Source: Firmicutes bacterium UBA5389
GTDB lineage: Bacteria > Bacillota > DTU025
Direction: 5' to 3'
Length of the DNA stretch: 58,766 nt
Assembly (NCBI GenBank): GCA_002409965.1
Contig: DHON01000065.1
Location: 12,319-71,084, forward strand
Both the position numbers and the translations under genes were made by a program. Positions 33,363 to 42,200 of the stretch are shown here, in pieces. The notes under the pieces were generated by a model. It searched no databases and was not told the origin of the DNA. It worked only from the letters and a program-made list of their open reading frames with translations. The first letter of the stretch is position 1. Every line of letters starts with the position of its first letter.

Positions 33363-33398
33363 GTGAAGACTGTGAAGACTGTGAAGACTGTGAAGACT
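33363..33398 (+). repeat. Four tandem copies of GTGAAGACT at a gene start
   Basis: Four perfect 9-bp units, each beginning with a GTG codon in the GntR reading frame (VKT repeated). Copy-number change by slippage would keep the frame but move the start relative to the ribosome site (AGGGTGG before the first unit). Confidence 0.85.
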
Positions 33399-34121
33399 CT
33401 GGAGCCAATCGGAAATGGGCAGTCGGTCCCATCGCGCGCGTACGAGCGAATAATGGAGTACATCGCCGCGGGCGATCTTGCAGGCGGGAAACTCCCCCCG
33501 GAAACAGCCCTGGCCCAGCAGCTCGGGGTGAGCCGGACTGCTCTTCGCGAGGCGCTTCAGCGCATGGAATCCGAAGGATACATTGTGAGGCGGCGCAGGG
33601 TGGGCACTGTTGTGCTCGCCAACCGGCTCAAGCTGGACGCTGGACTAGAGAGGCTCAACTCAGTCACTCAGATCGTGCAGGGCGCCGGTATGACGCCGGG
33701 AACGGCTTTCCGGGATTGGCGGCGCGACAGCGCGAACAGGCTGATAGCCCAGAGACTCGGCATCTCCATTGGAGATCCGGTTTCCGTGATGGAGCGCGTG
33801 CGTACTGCCGATGGTACTCCCTTCTGCTATGATATTAACTTCATACCCACCAAGTACATCACTGAAGAGGATGAGGATAGCATCGGCGAGTCGATGTTGC
33901 GCTACTTGTCGGACAGGCACGGCCAGATACGCCAGGCCTTGGCCTACCTATATCCATATACAGCTGATGCCATAGTCAGCGAGAGACTCGGAGTGCCTGT
34001 GGGGCATCTGTTGATGCTCCTTGAGCATACCCACTACGCTCCTGACGGGAATCCCATGTGGTACTCCAGGACGTTCCACCGGAGCGATGTGATCAGTTTT
34101 CACATCATCAGATCGCTTTAG
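33363..34121 (+). CDS. GntR-family regulator with UTRA effector domain (HutC subfamily)
   Basis: 252 residues from the first of four in-frame GTG codons (AGGGTGG upstream). The ATG at 33315 in the same frame lies inside the operator and has no site. The winged HTH is textbook: SRAYERIMEYIAAGDLAGGK, LPPETALAQQLGVSRTALRE, ALQRMESEGYIVRRRRVGT. The UTRA domain follows (RLIAQRLGISIGDPVSVMERVR, YDINFIPTKYI, MLLEHTHYAPDGNPMWYSRTF), which binds a sugar phosphate, amino acid or similar ligand. It heads the run up to 43433, and the palindrome before it suggests autoregulation and control of a second locus near 19.65 kb. Confidence 0.9.
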   Translation: MKTVKTVKTVKTLEPIGNGQSVPSRAYERIMEYIAAGDLAGGKLPPETALAQQLGVSRTALREALQRMESEGYIVRRRRVGTVVLANRLKLDAGLERLNSVTQIVQGAGMTPGTAFRDWRRDSANRLIAQRLGISIGDPVSVMERVRTADGTPFCYDINFIPTKYITEEDEDSIGESMLRYLSDRHGQIRQALAYLYPYTADAIVSERLGVPVGHLLMLLEHTHYAPDGNPMWYSRTFHRSDVISFHIIRSL

Positions 34122-34238
34122 GCGGATTGTGGGCGCATAACACGTTCGGGCAAAGCCGCAAAGGAGTGAGCAGCCAAGGTAGAAAACGCCGGAGACACGT
34201 ATGCCGATATGCAATGCACCAGAGTATTGTGGAAGGGG

Positions 34239-35444
34239 ATGGCAACCAAGATGGCGATTAGGGAAGGACGCGCTCTCTGGGTGGAATCGCAGCAGGATGG
34301 GATTCTGAGCGGGCATTATGGACCCGAAGATGTGAAGAAGATCGTTGATAATGCCAAGAGCCTTGGAGCCAACATGCTCCTCTGGCTTGTCAAGGCGCGC
34401 ATGGCCGACACAGCGCCGGCGCTTTGGTATCCGAGCGAAATTGGTCTGAGCCACGAGGCCTGCTATGAGTATGACAGCTTCGGAGACGTAGTCAGGATGG
34501 CGCACGAGGCCGGCATTGAGGTTCACGCCTACTTCTCCGTGTTTACCGAGGGCGACATAAAGGCGGAAGCCGTGAAGGGCAAGCAGCCCCCGCTGGCGGA
34601 GCATCCTGAATGGGCCGTCGTGGACAGATTGGGCAAGCGCAGCGAATTTGTGTGCGCAAGCCATGTAGGGTACCGGCAGTACCTCGGTTCGCTGGTGAAA
34701 GAGGTTCTTGAGAAGTACCCGGTGGACGGGATCAACCTCGACTTCATCCGCTATCCTCGTTCCGCGTGTTTCTGCGGCAACTGCCAGAAGAACATCAAAG
34801 AGCGCTACGGACTCAACCTCGATCAGGTAGTGGATCTCTTGGCGGGCAAAGGTTTCGACTCCCTCAACTACGAGGATCTTGGGGCGGCCCTCGACAGGAT
34901 CGGCGCAGTGATCAACTACTACAACCAGAACGTGCATGACACTGTGGAGCACATTCATAGCATCGTCAAGGGCCATTCGCCCAAGACCAAGCTGTCGGCG
35001 GCGGTGTTCCCCAATCCGAGGACGTCTCCGAGCCAGGTATACTGCGACTGGATAGGGTTCTCGAAGTTCCTGGACTTCGTGTGCCCCATGGTCTACTGGT
35101 ACTCGCCTGAGTACTACAGGCAAACAGTGGGCAGACTCCAAAGCGCCATGCGCGAAGGAACCAAGCTGTACCCAGGTATATCCGCGCTTGGCGTGCCGCA
35201 TCCGCTGGCGGGCAAGAACTGCAACTTCCTGCCGGGAGCTCCGGACATGAAGTATGTGGCCGAACTCGTCGACATAGCCCGCGAGGCGGGCGCCCCAGGA
35301 GTGGCCATATTCCAATACGGAACGATTTTCGGCCTGCAGCCGGGTGCCTATACCGGAGTGAAATGGGGAACTCCAGTGGCCGGCGATGTCAGGCTGCTTC
35401 GTGATAGGTTCGCCGAACCGGCCATACCGGCGCACGCCGACTAA
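34239..35444 (+). CDS. Glycosyl-hydrolase-like TIM-barrel protein (GHL10/DUF187-type)
   Basis: About 401 residues. Candidate starts are ATG 34239 (two bases after GGAAGGGG) and ATG 34251 (spacing twelve). The pattern fits GHL10-type barrels related to GH10/GH13 folds: ALWVESQQDGILSG, DNAKSLGANMLLWLVKA, AGIEVHAYFSVF, GINLDFIRYPRSACFCGNCQ with a probable catalytic Asp region, SAAVFPNP and FVCPMVYWYSPEYY. No signal peptide or membrane segment. Such proteins are predicted carbohydrate-active enzymes but few have known substrates. Next to an FGGY kinase, a dehydrogenase and an aldolase it may release the sugar used by this operon. Confidence 0.72.
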   Translation: MATKMAIREGRALWVESQQDGILSGHYGPEDVKKIVDNAKSLGANMLLWLVKARMADTAPALWYPSEIGLSHEACYEYDSFGDVVRMAHEAGIEVHAYFSVFTEGDIKAEAVKGKQPPLAEHPEWAVVDRLGKRSEFVCASHVGYRQYLGSLVKEVLEKYPVDGINLDFIRYPRSACFCGNCQKNIKERYGLNLDQVVDLLAGKGFDSLNYEDLGAALDRIGAVINYYNQNVHDTVEHIHSIVKGHSPKTKLSAAVFPNPRTSPSQVYCDWIGFSKFLDFVCPMVYWYSPEYYRQTVGRLQSAMREGTKLYPGISALGVPHPLAGKNCNFLPGAPDMKYVAELVDIAREAGAPGVAIFQYGTIFGLQPGAYTGVKWGTPVAGDVRLLRDRFAEPAIPAHAD

Positions 35445-35475
35445 GCGAAACTATCTAGCTTGGAGGATGGAAGAC

Positions 35476-36969
35476 GTGTTTCTAGTCGGGGTAGACATCG
35501 GCACATCGTCGACTAAAGGTGTTCTAGTCGACGAGTCGGGGCAGATAATCGCATCACACACTGTGCCTCACGGGGTCGTCAGGCCAAACCCCGCGTGGGC
35601 GGAGCAAGACGCTGATCAAGTATGGTGGGGAGACTTTGTCGAAATCGCGCGTTCTCTCATGTCGCAGGCGCCGGCGGGGTCGAAAGTAGCAAGCATTGGA
35701 GTAAGCGGCACATGCCCTACATTGGTGCCAGTAGGTCATGACGGAAAGCCGCTTCGTCGAGGCATTCTATACAGCATCGACCGTCGTGCACTTGCAGAAA
35801 TAGACGAGATCGTGTCCGGCGTCGGCGAACATGAGATCTTGGCGCAAAGCGGCAATGCTCTTTCCACACAGTGCGTCGCTCCTAAGCTGCTGTGGCTGAA
35901 ACGGCACGAACCCGAGGTGTATGGCAATACGCAATGGGTCCTCGGTACGACGGGTTACGTCGTATGGCGTCTCACCGGGGAAGCGTGCTGGGACCATTTC
36001 TGCGCTGGCGATGGCGGCTATGGATACCACATTAGCGACTGCAGATGGGATATCGATGCCCTTGGCAAAATGGGCATCGATCCCTCCATCCTCCCTCCTC
36101 TCAGGTGGTCGACTGAAGTTGTGGGCGCCGTAAACGGCGATGCGGCCCGCGAGACGGGCCTGCCGGAAGGCACGCCGGTCATTGCAGGTACGGGCGACGC
36201 CGCGGCCGAGATGGTGGGCACGGGCGTTATCGACGAGGGATCTCTTGCCCTGCTCTACGGCTCCACTCTGGCTACTATGTCTCCCGTGTCGAGAATGTGG
36301 ATTCACCCTGGTTTCATCCTCACTCCGGGCCTTGTGCCAGGGAGTTACCTGGTAAGCAGCGTGCTTGGGACGGGGTGCGCTTTGATCGAGTGGATCCGAG
36401 GAGTGCTGGCGTGGGACGGATCCATGCCCGACCACGCCGCTTTGGAAGACGAGGCGGTCCGCGTGCCCGCGGGCAGCGATGGATTGGTGTTCATGCCGTA
36501 CCTCACCGGTCAGAGAAGCCCCGAAGTTCGCCCGGAAATGTCCGGGGCCCTGCTGGGACTGGGCCCGGGCCACTCGCGCGGCCACGTGTACCGCGCAGCC
36601 CTCGAGGGAGTGGCATTCGCGCTTCGTTCGTCTCTGGCCGAGCTATCCCGGGAAGGACTTCTGGGCGAATACGAGATAAGGGCGGCAGGCGGCGGAAGCC
36701 AGAGCGAGCTCTGGACACAGATCGTCACAGATGTGTGTCGGCATGACCAGATGCGCACTTCGGGCTCGGTGAGAGCCCCCATTGGCTCGGCGTTTCTGGC
36801 GGGGCGGGCTGTGGGCATTGTCGACGCCCGTGACCTCCGGGAGAGATGGGTCGGTTTCCGGGGCGCCGTGAACGTGCGCGAAGCCTGCGCAGACGCCTAC
36901 GATCATCACTACGGCCGGTTCATGGATTACGTGAGCCTGCTTGCGGGGAATGCGAAGACGCCAAGGTAG
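35476..36969 (+). CDS. FGGY-family carbohydrate kinase
   Basis: 497 residues from GTG at 35476, nine bases after TTGGAGG; the ATG at 35467 directly abuts that site. The fold reads FLVGVDIGTSSTKGVLVD at the N-terminus, IGVSGTCPTLVPV, VIAGTGDAAAEMVGTGV at the second ATPase-domain motif and GGGSQSELWTQIVTDV near the end. Length and motifs suit xylulokinase, gluconokinase, ribulokinase or AI-2 kinase-like enzymes, which phosphorylate ketoses, polyols or sugar acids. The downstream class I aldolase suggests the phosphorylated product is then cleaved. Substrate not readable from sequence. Confidence 0.9.
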   Translation: MFLVGVDIGTSSTKGVLVDESGQIIASHTVPHGVVRPNPAWAEQDADQVWWGDFVEIARSLMSQAPAGSKVASIGVSGTCPTLVPVGHDGKPLRRGILYSIDRRALAEIDEIVSGVGEHEILAQSGNALSTQCVAPKLLWLKRHEPEVYGNTQWVLGTTGYVVWRLTGEACWDHFCAGDGGYGYHISDCRWDIDALGKMGIDPSILPPLRWSTEVVGAVNGDAARETGLPEGTPVIAGTGDAAAEMVGTGVIDEGSLALLYGSTLATMSPVSRMWIHPGFILTPGLVPGSYLVSSVLGTGCALIEWIRGVLAWDGSMPDHAALEDEAVRVPAGSDGLVFMPYLTGQRSPEVRPEMSGALLGLGPGHSRGHVYRAALEGVAFALRSSLAELSREGLLGEYEIRAAGGGSQSELWTQIVTDVCRHDQMRTSGSVRAPIGSAFLAGRAVGIVDARDLRERWVGFRGAVNVREACADAYDHHYGRFMDYVSLLAGNAKTPR

Positions 36970-37012
36970 TAGGTGAAGCAATAACAGATGCTGCTAGGAG
37001 GGTTTTCTGGAC

Positions 37013-38002
37013 GTGAGTACGCCGTCAACGATGAAGGAAGTAAAGCTGTTCGGAATCGGGGATCTTCGGATAGTCGAGTCGCCCGTTCCAACCATAGAAC
37101 CTGATGAGATTCTGGTGCGAGTGCGCGCCTGCGGGATATGCCCGACAGAGATGCGGAAGTTTTCCGTGCCAAACTACAAGCCGATTCCTTTCCCTGTGAA
37201 TCCGGGGCATGAATGGACAGGCGATGTGGTGGCGGTGGGGTCGAAGGTCAAGGGGTTTGAAGTTGGCTGGCGGGTAGTTGCTGAGGGAGAAGGCGGATAC
37301 GCCGAGTATGCCAAGATCACTCGTTCAAACCTGCAGTATTCCTACCGTCTGCCCGATAATGTCAGCTACGAAGAGGGCACGTTCGTAGAACCCCTATCTG
37401 ACTGCATACATGCCGTCAGGGAGCGCGCGAAGGTCATCGCAGGCGACCGAGTCGTGGTTGTGGGCGCGGGCCCGATGGGGCTCGGAATCGTGGCGGCCGC
37501 GGCTCGATCAGGCGGAAGCGTCATGGCTGTAGAGCCGATCCCCGAAAGACGCGCCTTGGCCCTTGAATTCGGCGCTGAAGTGGTAATCGATCCGAATGCG
37601 GTATCAGTGGAAGAGGCCGTTCTGGAATGGACCAGCGGTCGGAGAGCCAACGTATGCATGGCGACTGTGGGGATCAGCAAGGTCATGGAATCATGCATGA
37701 AGCTTGTCGGCGAACGCGGCCGCGTGGTGCTGTTTGGCGGCGGCGGGGCGGGGCAGTCCATAACCATAGATCCCAACTGGATCCACTACAACGAGATATC
37801 GATAATCGGAAGCGAGTGGATCGGAGTCGGCGGCAAGGAAGAGAAGGACCTTTATCGCATATCCACAGAGTGGATAGCAGGCGGCAAGGTGCCTGTCGGG
37901 CGCCTGATCTCGCACCGTTTTCCGCTCACCAAGATACATGATGCTTACGACACGATCAAGGCCGGCGGCACTCTGAAGGTTATTCTGCTGACCGACAGGT
38001 AG
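37013..38002 (+). CDS. Zinc-type medium-chain alcohol/polyol dehydrogenase
   Basis: 329 residues from GTG 37013, ten bases after TAGGAGGG. Catalytic zinc ligands are visible in VRACGICPTEMRKF (Cys) and NPGHEWTGDVVAVG (His-Glu). The coenzyme fold is VVVVGAGPMGLGIVAAAARSG. The loop that normally holds four structural-zinc cysteines is missing (after VVAEGEGGYAEYAKI), which shortens the protein compared with sorbitol or threonine dehydrogenase. It likely oxidises a polyol or sugar, or reduces the matching ketone, with NAD(P). It lies between the FGGY kinase and the aldolase. Confidence 0.88.
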   Translation: MSTPSTMKEVKLFGIGDLRIVESPVPTIEPDEILVRVRACGICPTEMRKFSVPNYKPIPFPVNPGHEWTGDVVAVGSKVKGFEVGWRVVAEGEGGYAEYAKITRSNLQYSYRLPDNVSYEEGTFVEPLSDCIHAVRERAKVIAGDRVVVVGAGPMGLGIVAAAARSGGSVMAVEPIPERRALALEFGAEVVIDPNAVSVEEAVLEWTSGRRANVCMATVGISKVMESCMKLVGERGRVVLFGGGGAGQSITIDPNWIHYNEISIIGSEWIGVGGKEEKDLYRISTEWIAGGKVPVGRLISHRFPLTKIHDAYDTIKAGGTLKVILLTDR

Positions 38003-38047
38003 ACGCTGTACGCTGTAGATGTACATGGAGAGAGGGGGCGCCGGCGG

Positions 38048-38848
38048 ATGAACACTGGAGTTCAGATCCGCATGAGCAGGCTATTCAACGCCGCTACAGG
38101 CAAATCAGTCATAGTCGCAGTCGACCATGGAATCGAGGGCGTTCCGCGCGGGCTTGAGGATCCGCGGCAGAAGGTTCAGGCACTGATCGAATCGGGAGTA
38201 GATGCATTGCTGCTCAACCCGGGGCTGTTCGAACGCGTGTGCGGGCTCTGGGAACGTCGAAACGCCCCGGGAGTCGTGCTGGCCGCTGACTACTACATGA
38301 GCAACACAGTGCCTGGCAGAAAGGCGCAGACAGAGGATTACCGGCGAATCCTCGAGGTAGAGGACGCTGTACGCCTCGGGGCGGACGCCATCAAGATGGT
38401 GCTGGTCTTCGGCCAGCGCGAACTGGATCTGTATGCGTACAACCTGGAGATCGTAGCGGCTTCGATACAGGAGGCGCACAGGCTCGGCATGCCCGTCATG
38501 CTTGAGACGGTTCTGTGGGGCATAACCTCCACCGAGGAGGAGATGGCCAGCGTGGAAGTGCTGCGGCACATGATGAGAATCGCTGTCGAACTGGGCGCCG
38601 ATATTCTCAAGACGCCGCTTCTGGGGACGGACGATGAATTCGCCCAGGTCGTGCGCTGGTCGCCTGTTCCGGTTACGGTCTTGGGAGGACAGACTCGGCC
38701 CGAATTCGATAGTGTAGTCGAAGGCGCCAGGCGTTCAGCGAGTCTGGGCGCGCGCGGCATAGTATTCGGGCGGAACGTGTGGCAGCGTCCGGACCTTCAG
38801 GCTGCGGTGCATGCGCTGCAGGCAGCGGTCCACGGCTGCGAGCACTGA
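38048..38848 (+). CDS. Class I (DeoC/FbaB/LsrF-type) aldolase
   Basis: 266 residues, TIM barrel. Motifs: GKSVIVAVDHGIEGVPRGLED near the N-terminus, GADAIKMVLVFG, the Schiff-base region ELGADILKTPLLGTDDEF with the probable catalytic lysine, VTVLGGQTR, and ASLGARGIVFGRNVWQRPD at the phosphate-binding end. This matches archaeal-type fructose-bisphosphate aldolase and LsrF-like thiolase/aldolase proteins. It should cleave or transfer from the phosphorylated sugar made by the FGGY kinase, giving dihydroxyacetone phosphate and an aldehyde or a related product (inference). GAGAGG precedes the ATG. Confidence 0.85.
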   Translation: MNTGVQIRMSRLFNAATGKSVIVAVDHGIEGVPRGLEDPRQKVQALIESGVDALLLNPGLFERVCGLWERRNAPGVVLAADYYMSNTVPGRKAQTEDYRRILEVEDAVRLGADAIKMVLVFGQRELDLYAYNLEIVAASIQEAHRLGMPVMLETVLWGITSTEEEMASVEVLRHMMRIAVELGADILKTPLLGTDDEFAQVVRWSPVPVTVLGGQTRPEFDSVVEGARRSASLGARGIVFGRNVWQRPDLQAAVHALQAAVHGCEH

Positions 38849-38872
38849 CGATAGAGAACACTGAAGAGGCGC

Positions 38873-39685
38873 GTGGTCAATGTGAATCTATTAGTACTGC
38901 TCAAGCAGGTACCCGGCACGTCCAACGTCAAGATGGACGAGAAGACCGGGACTATGGTAAGGACCGATCATGAGAACGTCATCAACCCGCTAGACGAGAA
39001 TGCCCTTGCGGCGGCGCTCGAGTTGAAGAGGTCGATCGATGGCTCAAAGGTCACGGTTCTGAGCATGGGGCCGCCTCCGGCGTCCCGGGCCCTCAGAGAG
39101 GCAATAGCCATGGGGGCCGATGAGGCTCATCTCCTGTGTCACCGGGGATTCGCCGGCTCCGACACCCTGGCCACAGCGCGGGCGCTGGCACTGGCGATAG
39201 AGCATGTGGCAGGGAGGAGACTGGGCCCGAACGATCTCGTCCTTTGCGGAGAGAGGGCGACTGACGGTGAAACCGGGCAGGTCGGTCCCATGATCTCTGC
39301 CATGTTGGACATAGCGGTCGCTACCTACGTGAGAGGGATTGAGGTCAAGCAGGACCATGTGGTCGTAGAGCGGGTAGTTGAAGAGGGCTTCGAGCGTGTC
39401 CGGATGCCGCTGCCCGCCCTTGTCACGGTAGTAAAGGACATCAACCAGCCCGGCTTCCCCACTCTTCCCGGGAAGCTGGCTGCGAAGGCGGCGCCGGTCC
39501 CGCTGTTGACCCCTGATGATTTGGGGCTGACCCGCGACACAGCAGGCCTTACGGGGTCGCCTACTCGCGTAGTGCAGGTCTTCAGGCCGAAGTTCGCGCG
39601 CGACACGGTCCTTCGCCGGCAGGACTCGGGAGGTGCCGCTGTGGGCTCGCTTGTCGATCTGCTGATAGAGAAAGAAGTCATCTAG
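38873..39685 (+). CDS. etfB: Electron transfer flavoprotein beta subunit
   Basis: 270 residues from GTG at 38873 (GAAGAGG upstream; GTG 38882 is possible). The N-terminus LLVLLKQVPGTSNVKMDEKTG and VINPLDENALAAALELK are typical of EtfB of the clostridial Bcd/Lct group. AMP/FAD-binding wording follows (VTVLSMGPPPASRALREAIAMGADEAHLL, CGERATDGETGQVGP). It pairs with EtfA from the next gene. With the FAD dehydrogenase after that, this is the gene order of the LctBCD lactate dehydrogenase/Etf complex, which bifurcates electrons between ferredoxin and NAD in acetogens (established for that system). Confidence 0.93.
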   Translation: MVNVNLLVLLKQVPGTSNVKMDEKTGTMVRTDHENVINPLDENALAAALELKRSIDGSKVTVLSMGPPPASRALREAIAMGADEAHLLCHRGFAGSDTLATARALALAIEHVAGRRLGPNDLVLCGERATDGETGQVGPMISAMLDIAVATYVRGIEVKQDHVVVERVVEEGFERVRMPLPALVTVVKDINQPGFPTLPGKLAAKAAPVPLLTPDDLGLTRDTAGLTGSPTRVVQVFRPKFARDTVLRRQDSGGAAVGSLVDLLIEKEVI

Positions 39686-39715
39686 CACTTGCGTTTCCCG
39701 AGAGAGGGTGAATCG

Positions 39716-40735
39716 GTGGAATACTCAGGCGTGTTAGTCGTAGGTGAGCAAAGAGGCGGATCGGTGCACTCTGTGACGTACGAGCTCTTGGCCAGGGGTC
39801 GGACGCTCGCTGACAAGTTGGGAGTAAGCCTTGCGTGCGTGGTGATCGGTCATCGCCTCGAGGCGTTTGGACGCGAGATAGTGGAACGAGGCGCCGATGT
39901 CGTCTACCTGGTGGACGATTCCAGCCTCGAGTGGTTTATCCCCAGGCGTCACTCGGCGGAACTGGCGGCTCTGATCGGCCAGATTCGCCCAGAGATCGTT
40001 CTGGCTGCTGCCACCACTGCCGGCAGGACTCTGATGCCGCACGTTGCCGCCAGACTCGGCGCAGGGCTGACAGCTGACTGCACCGGACTTGACATAGACG
40101 ATGAAGAAAGACTGCTTTTGCAGACTAGGCCGGCCATAGGCGGAAATGTCATGGCGACAATCAAGACGCCTTCTGCCAGACCTCAGATGGCGACGGTCAG
40201 GCCCAAATCGGCCAGGCCGCTTCCCCGGGATCCCGGGCGACACGGTGAAATCGTTGTCAGAGCGGCTGCATGCGATGACGCGCAGTCTGCGGGAGAGCGC
40301 TTGCTGGAGTTCGTTCGCGACACATCGCAGGATGTGAGCGTGCAAGATGCGGAGATTGTCGTGGCCGGCGGCAAAGGACTGAAGAGCCGCGACAACTTCA
40401 AGTTGGTGGAGGAGCTCGCCGGGCTGCTCGGCGCGGCCGTCGGCGCGACGCGCGATGTGGTGGACCTGGGATGGGTGGGGTATCCGCACCAGATAGGATT
40501 GAGCGGCAAGACGGTGTCGCCGCGCCTTTATGTGGCGATCGGACTATCCGGCACCATACAGCATCTTGCCGGCATGCAGACATCGGAAACTGTCGTGGCG
40601 ATCAACAAAGACAAAGACGCCCAGATCTTCAGGGTTGCCGACTATGGCATCGTGGGCGACCTCTTCGACGTGGTGCCCGAGCTGATCGAGAAGATCAAGA
40701 CGGCGAAGAATGCGCGTCTGGCCGGAGCGAGGTGA
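39716..40735 (+). CDS. etfA: Electron transfer flavoprotein alpha subunit
   Basis: 339 residues from GTG at 39716, shortly after GAGAGAGGGTGA. The N-domain reads YSGVLVVGEQRGGSVHSVTYELL. The FAD-binding C-domain has VVAGGKGLKSRDNFKLVEELA, VGYPHQIGLSGKTVSPRLY, GLSGTIQHLAGMQTSE and VAINKDKDAQIF, all standard for EtfA. Unlike LctC of the acetogen lactate dehydrogenase complex it has no N-terminal ferredoxin domain. It therefore has only flavin to pass electrons, unless a partner supplies clusters. The next gene, a GlcD-like dehydrogenase, follows at six bases. Confidence 0.93.
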   Translation: MEYSGVLVVGEQRGGSVHSVTYELLARGRTLADKLGVSLACVVIGHRLEAFGREIVERGADVVYLVDDSSLEWFIPRRHSAELAALIGQIRPEIVLAAATTAGRTLMPHVAARLGAGLTADCTGLDIDDEERLLLQTRPAIGGNVMATIKTPSARPQMATVRPKSARPLPRDPGRHGEIVVRAAACDDAQSAGERLLEFVRDTSQDVSVQDAEIVVAGGKGLKSRDNFKLVEELAGLLGAAVGATRDVVDLGWVGYPHQIGLSGKTVSPRLYVAIGLSGTIQHLAGMQTSETVVAINKDKDAQIFRVADYGIVGDLFDVVPELIEKIKTAKNARLAGAR

Positions 40736-40741
40736 AAGACC

Positions 40742-42160
40742 ATGGGACGATATGCAGCTGTGACAGGGAAGGTAGTTGACGAGTTGGCGCGGATTCTGGA
40801 TCCGGCTCGCGTGGTCACGGACCCGGAGAAGCTCGCTCCGTATGCCCACGATGAGGTGTCAGAAGCAGCGTATGTGTGCATGCCGGATGTCGTGGTGAAG
40901 CCGAACACAACGGCCGAAGTCTCCGCGATCCTGCGACTGGCCAACAGAGAGATGATACCGGTTACCCCGAGAGGAGCAGGGACAGGGCTATCGGCCGGGT
41001 GTGTGCCGATGCACGGGGGCATAGTCTTGTCCCTCGAGAACATGAATCGGGTGATAGAGGTAGACCGACGCAACCTGTTCATGGTTGTTGAGCCCGGCGT
41101 AACCACGGGCGAGGTTCAGAGAATCGCGCGAGAGCAAGGGTTGCTGTATGCCGGGGACCCGTGTAGCTCAGAGAGCTCGCAGATAGGCGGCAACCTGGCA
41201 GAGAACGCCGGCGGCAACAAGGCGGTGAAATACGGCACGACTTCAAAGCACGTCTACGGGCTGGAGGTGGTGCTGCCCACTGGCGAGATCGTGACGACTG
41301 GCGGGAAGTGTGTCAAGGATGTCACAGGTTATGACCTGGTACATCTGTTCGTGGGGTCGGAGGGAACGCTCGGCGTGATCACAAAGGCCTGGCTAAAATT
41401 GCTTCCACTCCCCAAGTTCCAAGTGGACCTTTTGGCTCCCTTTGACGATATGCAGAAGGCTATTGAAGTGGTGCCGCGTGTGATGACCGAGAGCGGCATT
41501 GTCCCCACGGCAGTGGAATTCATGGACAGCCTGTCCATCAAAGCGGCCGAACTGTACCTCAATTCGTCTCTACCGCACAGCGATGCCGCCGCCTATCTCA
41601 TAGTCGAACTCGAAGGCAACAGCGAGCAGCAGGTTGAATCCGAATACGAGGCAATTGGCCATCTGTGCATGCAGTGCGGAGCGCTCGAGGTATACATCGC
41701 GGACAACCTGGCCACGCAGGACCGCATATGGAAGGCGCGCAAGTGCGTTGCAGAAGCTCTTCGCGTGGTGAGCCCCATCTACTGCATGGAGGACATCACC
41801 GTTCCAACCTCAGAGATACCCCAGCTTCTTACGAGCATATCGCAGATATCGAAGGAGTTCGACGTCAAGATCCCGGCTTTCGGGCACGCGGGAGATGGGA
41901 ACATCCATGCGACTCTCCTGAGGGAGGGGATGGACGATGCGACCTGGGAGACCACCAAAGAAAAGGCGCTTCATGAGATGTACAGCGCGACCTACCGACA
42001 TGGAGGGAACCTGTCGGGCGAGCACGGGATAGGCGCCAAGCGGCTTAGGCCGCTGGAACGCTTCGTAGACCGGGCACAGATGCAGGTACTGAAATCCATC
42101 AAGGCAGCACTGGATCCGAACCTGATCCTCAACCCCGGGAAGATAGTGGACATGAACTGA
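40742..42160 (+). CDS. FAD-linked 2-hydroxyacid dehydrogenase (GlcD/LctD-like)
   Basis: 472 residues. The PCMH-type FAD domain reads IPVTPRGAGTGLSAGCVPM, LFMVVEPGVTTGEVQRIA and GGNLAENAGGNKAVKYGTT. The C-terminal cap domain has FGHAGDGNIHATLL and GGNLSGEHGIGAKRL, with the metal- and substrate-binding His residues. Family members oxidise D-lactate, glycolate, D-2-hydroxyglutarate or similar acids. Directly after etfB-etfA it is the likely electron donor to the Etf, as in LctBCD. A hydroxyacid formed from the aldolase product, such as lactate or glycolate, is a reasonable substrate guess. Confidence 0.9.
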   Translation: MGRYAAVTGKVVDELARILDPARVVTDPEKLAPYAHDEVSEAAYVCMPDVVVKPNTTAEVSAILRLANREMIPVTPRGAGTGLSAGCVPMHGGIVLSLENMNRVIEVDRRNLFMVVEPGVTTGEVQRIAREQGLLYAGDPCSSESSQIGGNLAENAGGNKAVKYGTTSKHVYGLEVVLPTGEIVTTGGKCVKDVTGYDLVHLFVGSEGTLGVITKAWLKLLPLPKFQVDLLAPFDDMQKAIEVVPRVMTESGIVPTAVEFMDSLSIKAAELYLNSSLPHSDAAAYLIVELEGNSEQQVESEYEAIGHLCMQCGALEVYIADNLATQDRIWKARKCVAEALRVVSPIYCMEDITVPTSEIPQLLTSISQISKEFDVKIPAFGHAGDGNIHATLLREGMDDATWETTKEKALHEMYSATYRHGGNLSGEHGIGAKRLRPLERFVDRAQMQVLKSIKAALDPNLILNPGKIVDMN

Positions 42161-42200
42161 GCCAGGCGCGAGACAGATCATGAAGTGAGGATGAAGCTAC

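Noticed and set aside
33363..33398. CRISPR-like or satellite repeat
   Set aside because: Units are 9 bp, contiguous and in frame with a gene start; there are no spacers.
33948..35435. 495-codon open frame on the - strand
   Set aside because: Antisense to the GntR C-terminus and the glycosidase-like gene; His/Arg-rich, no domain, no ribosome site.
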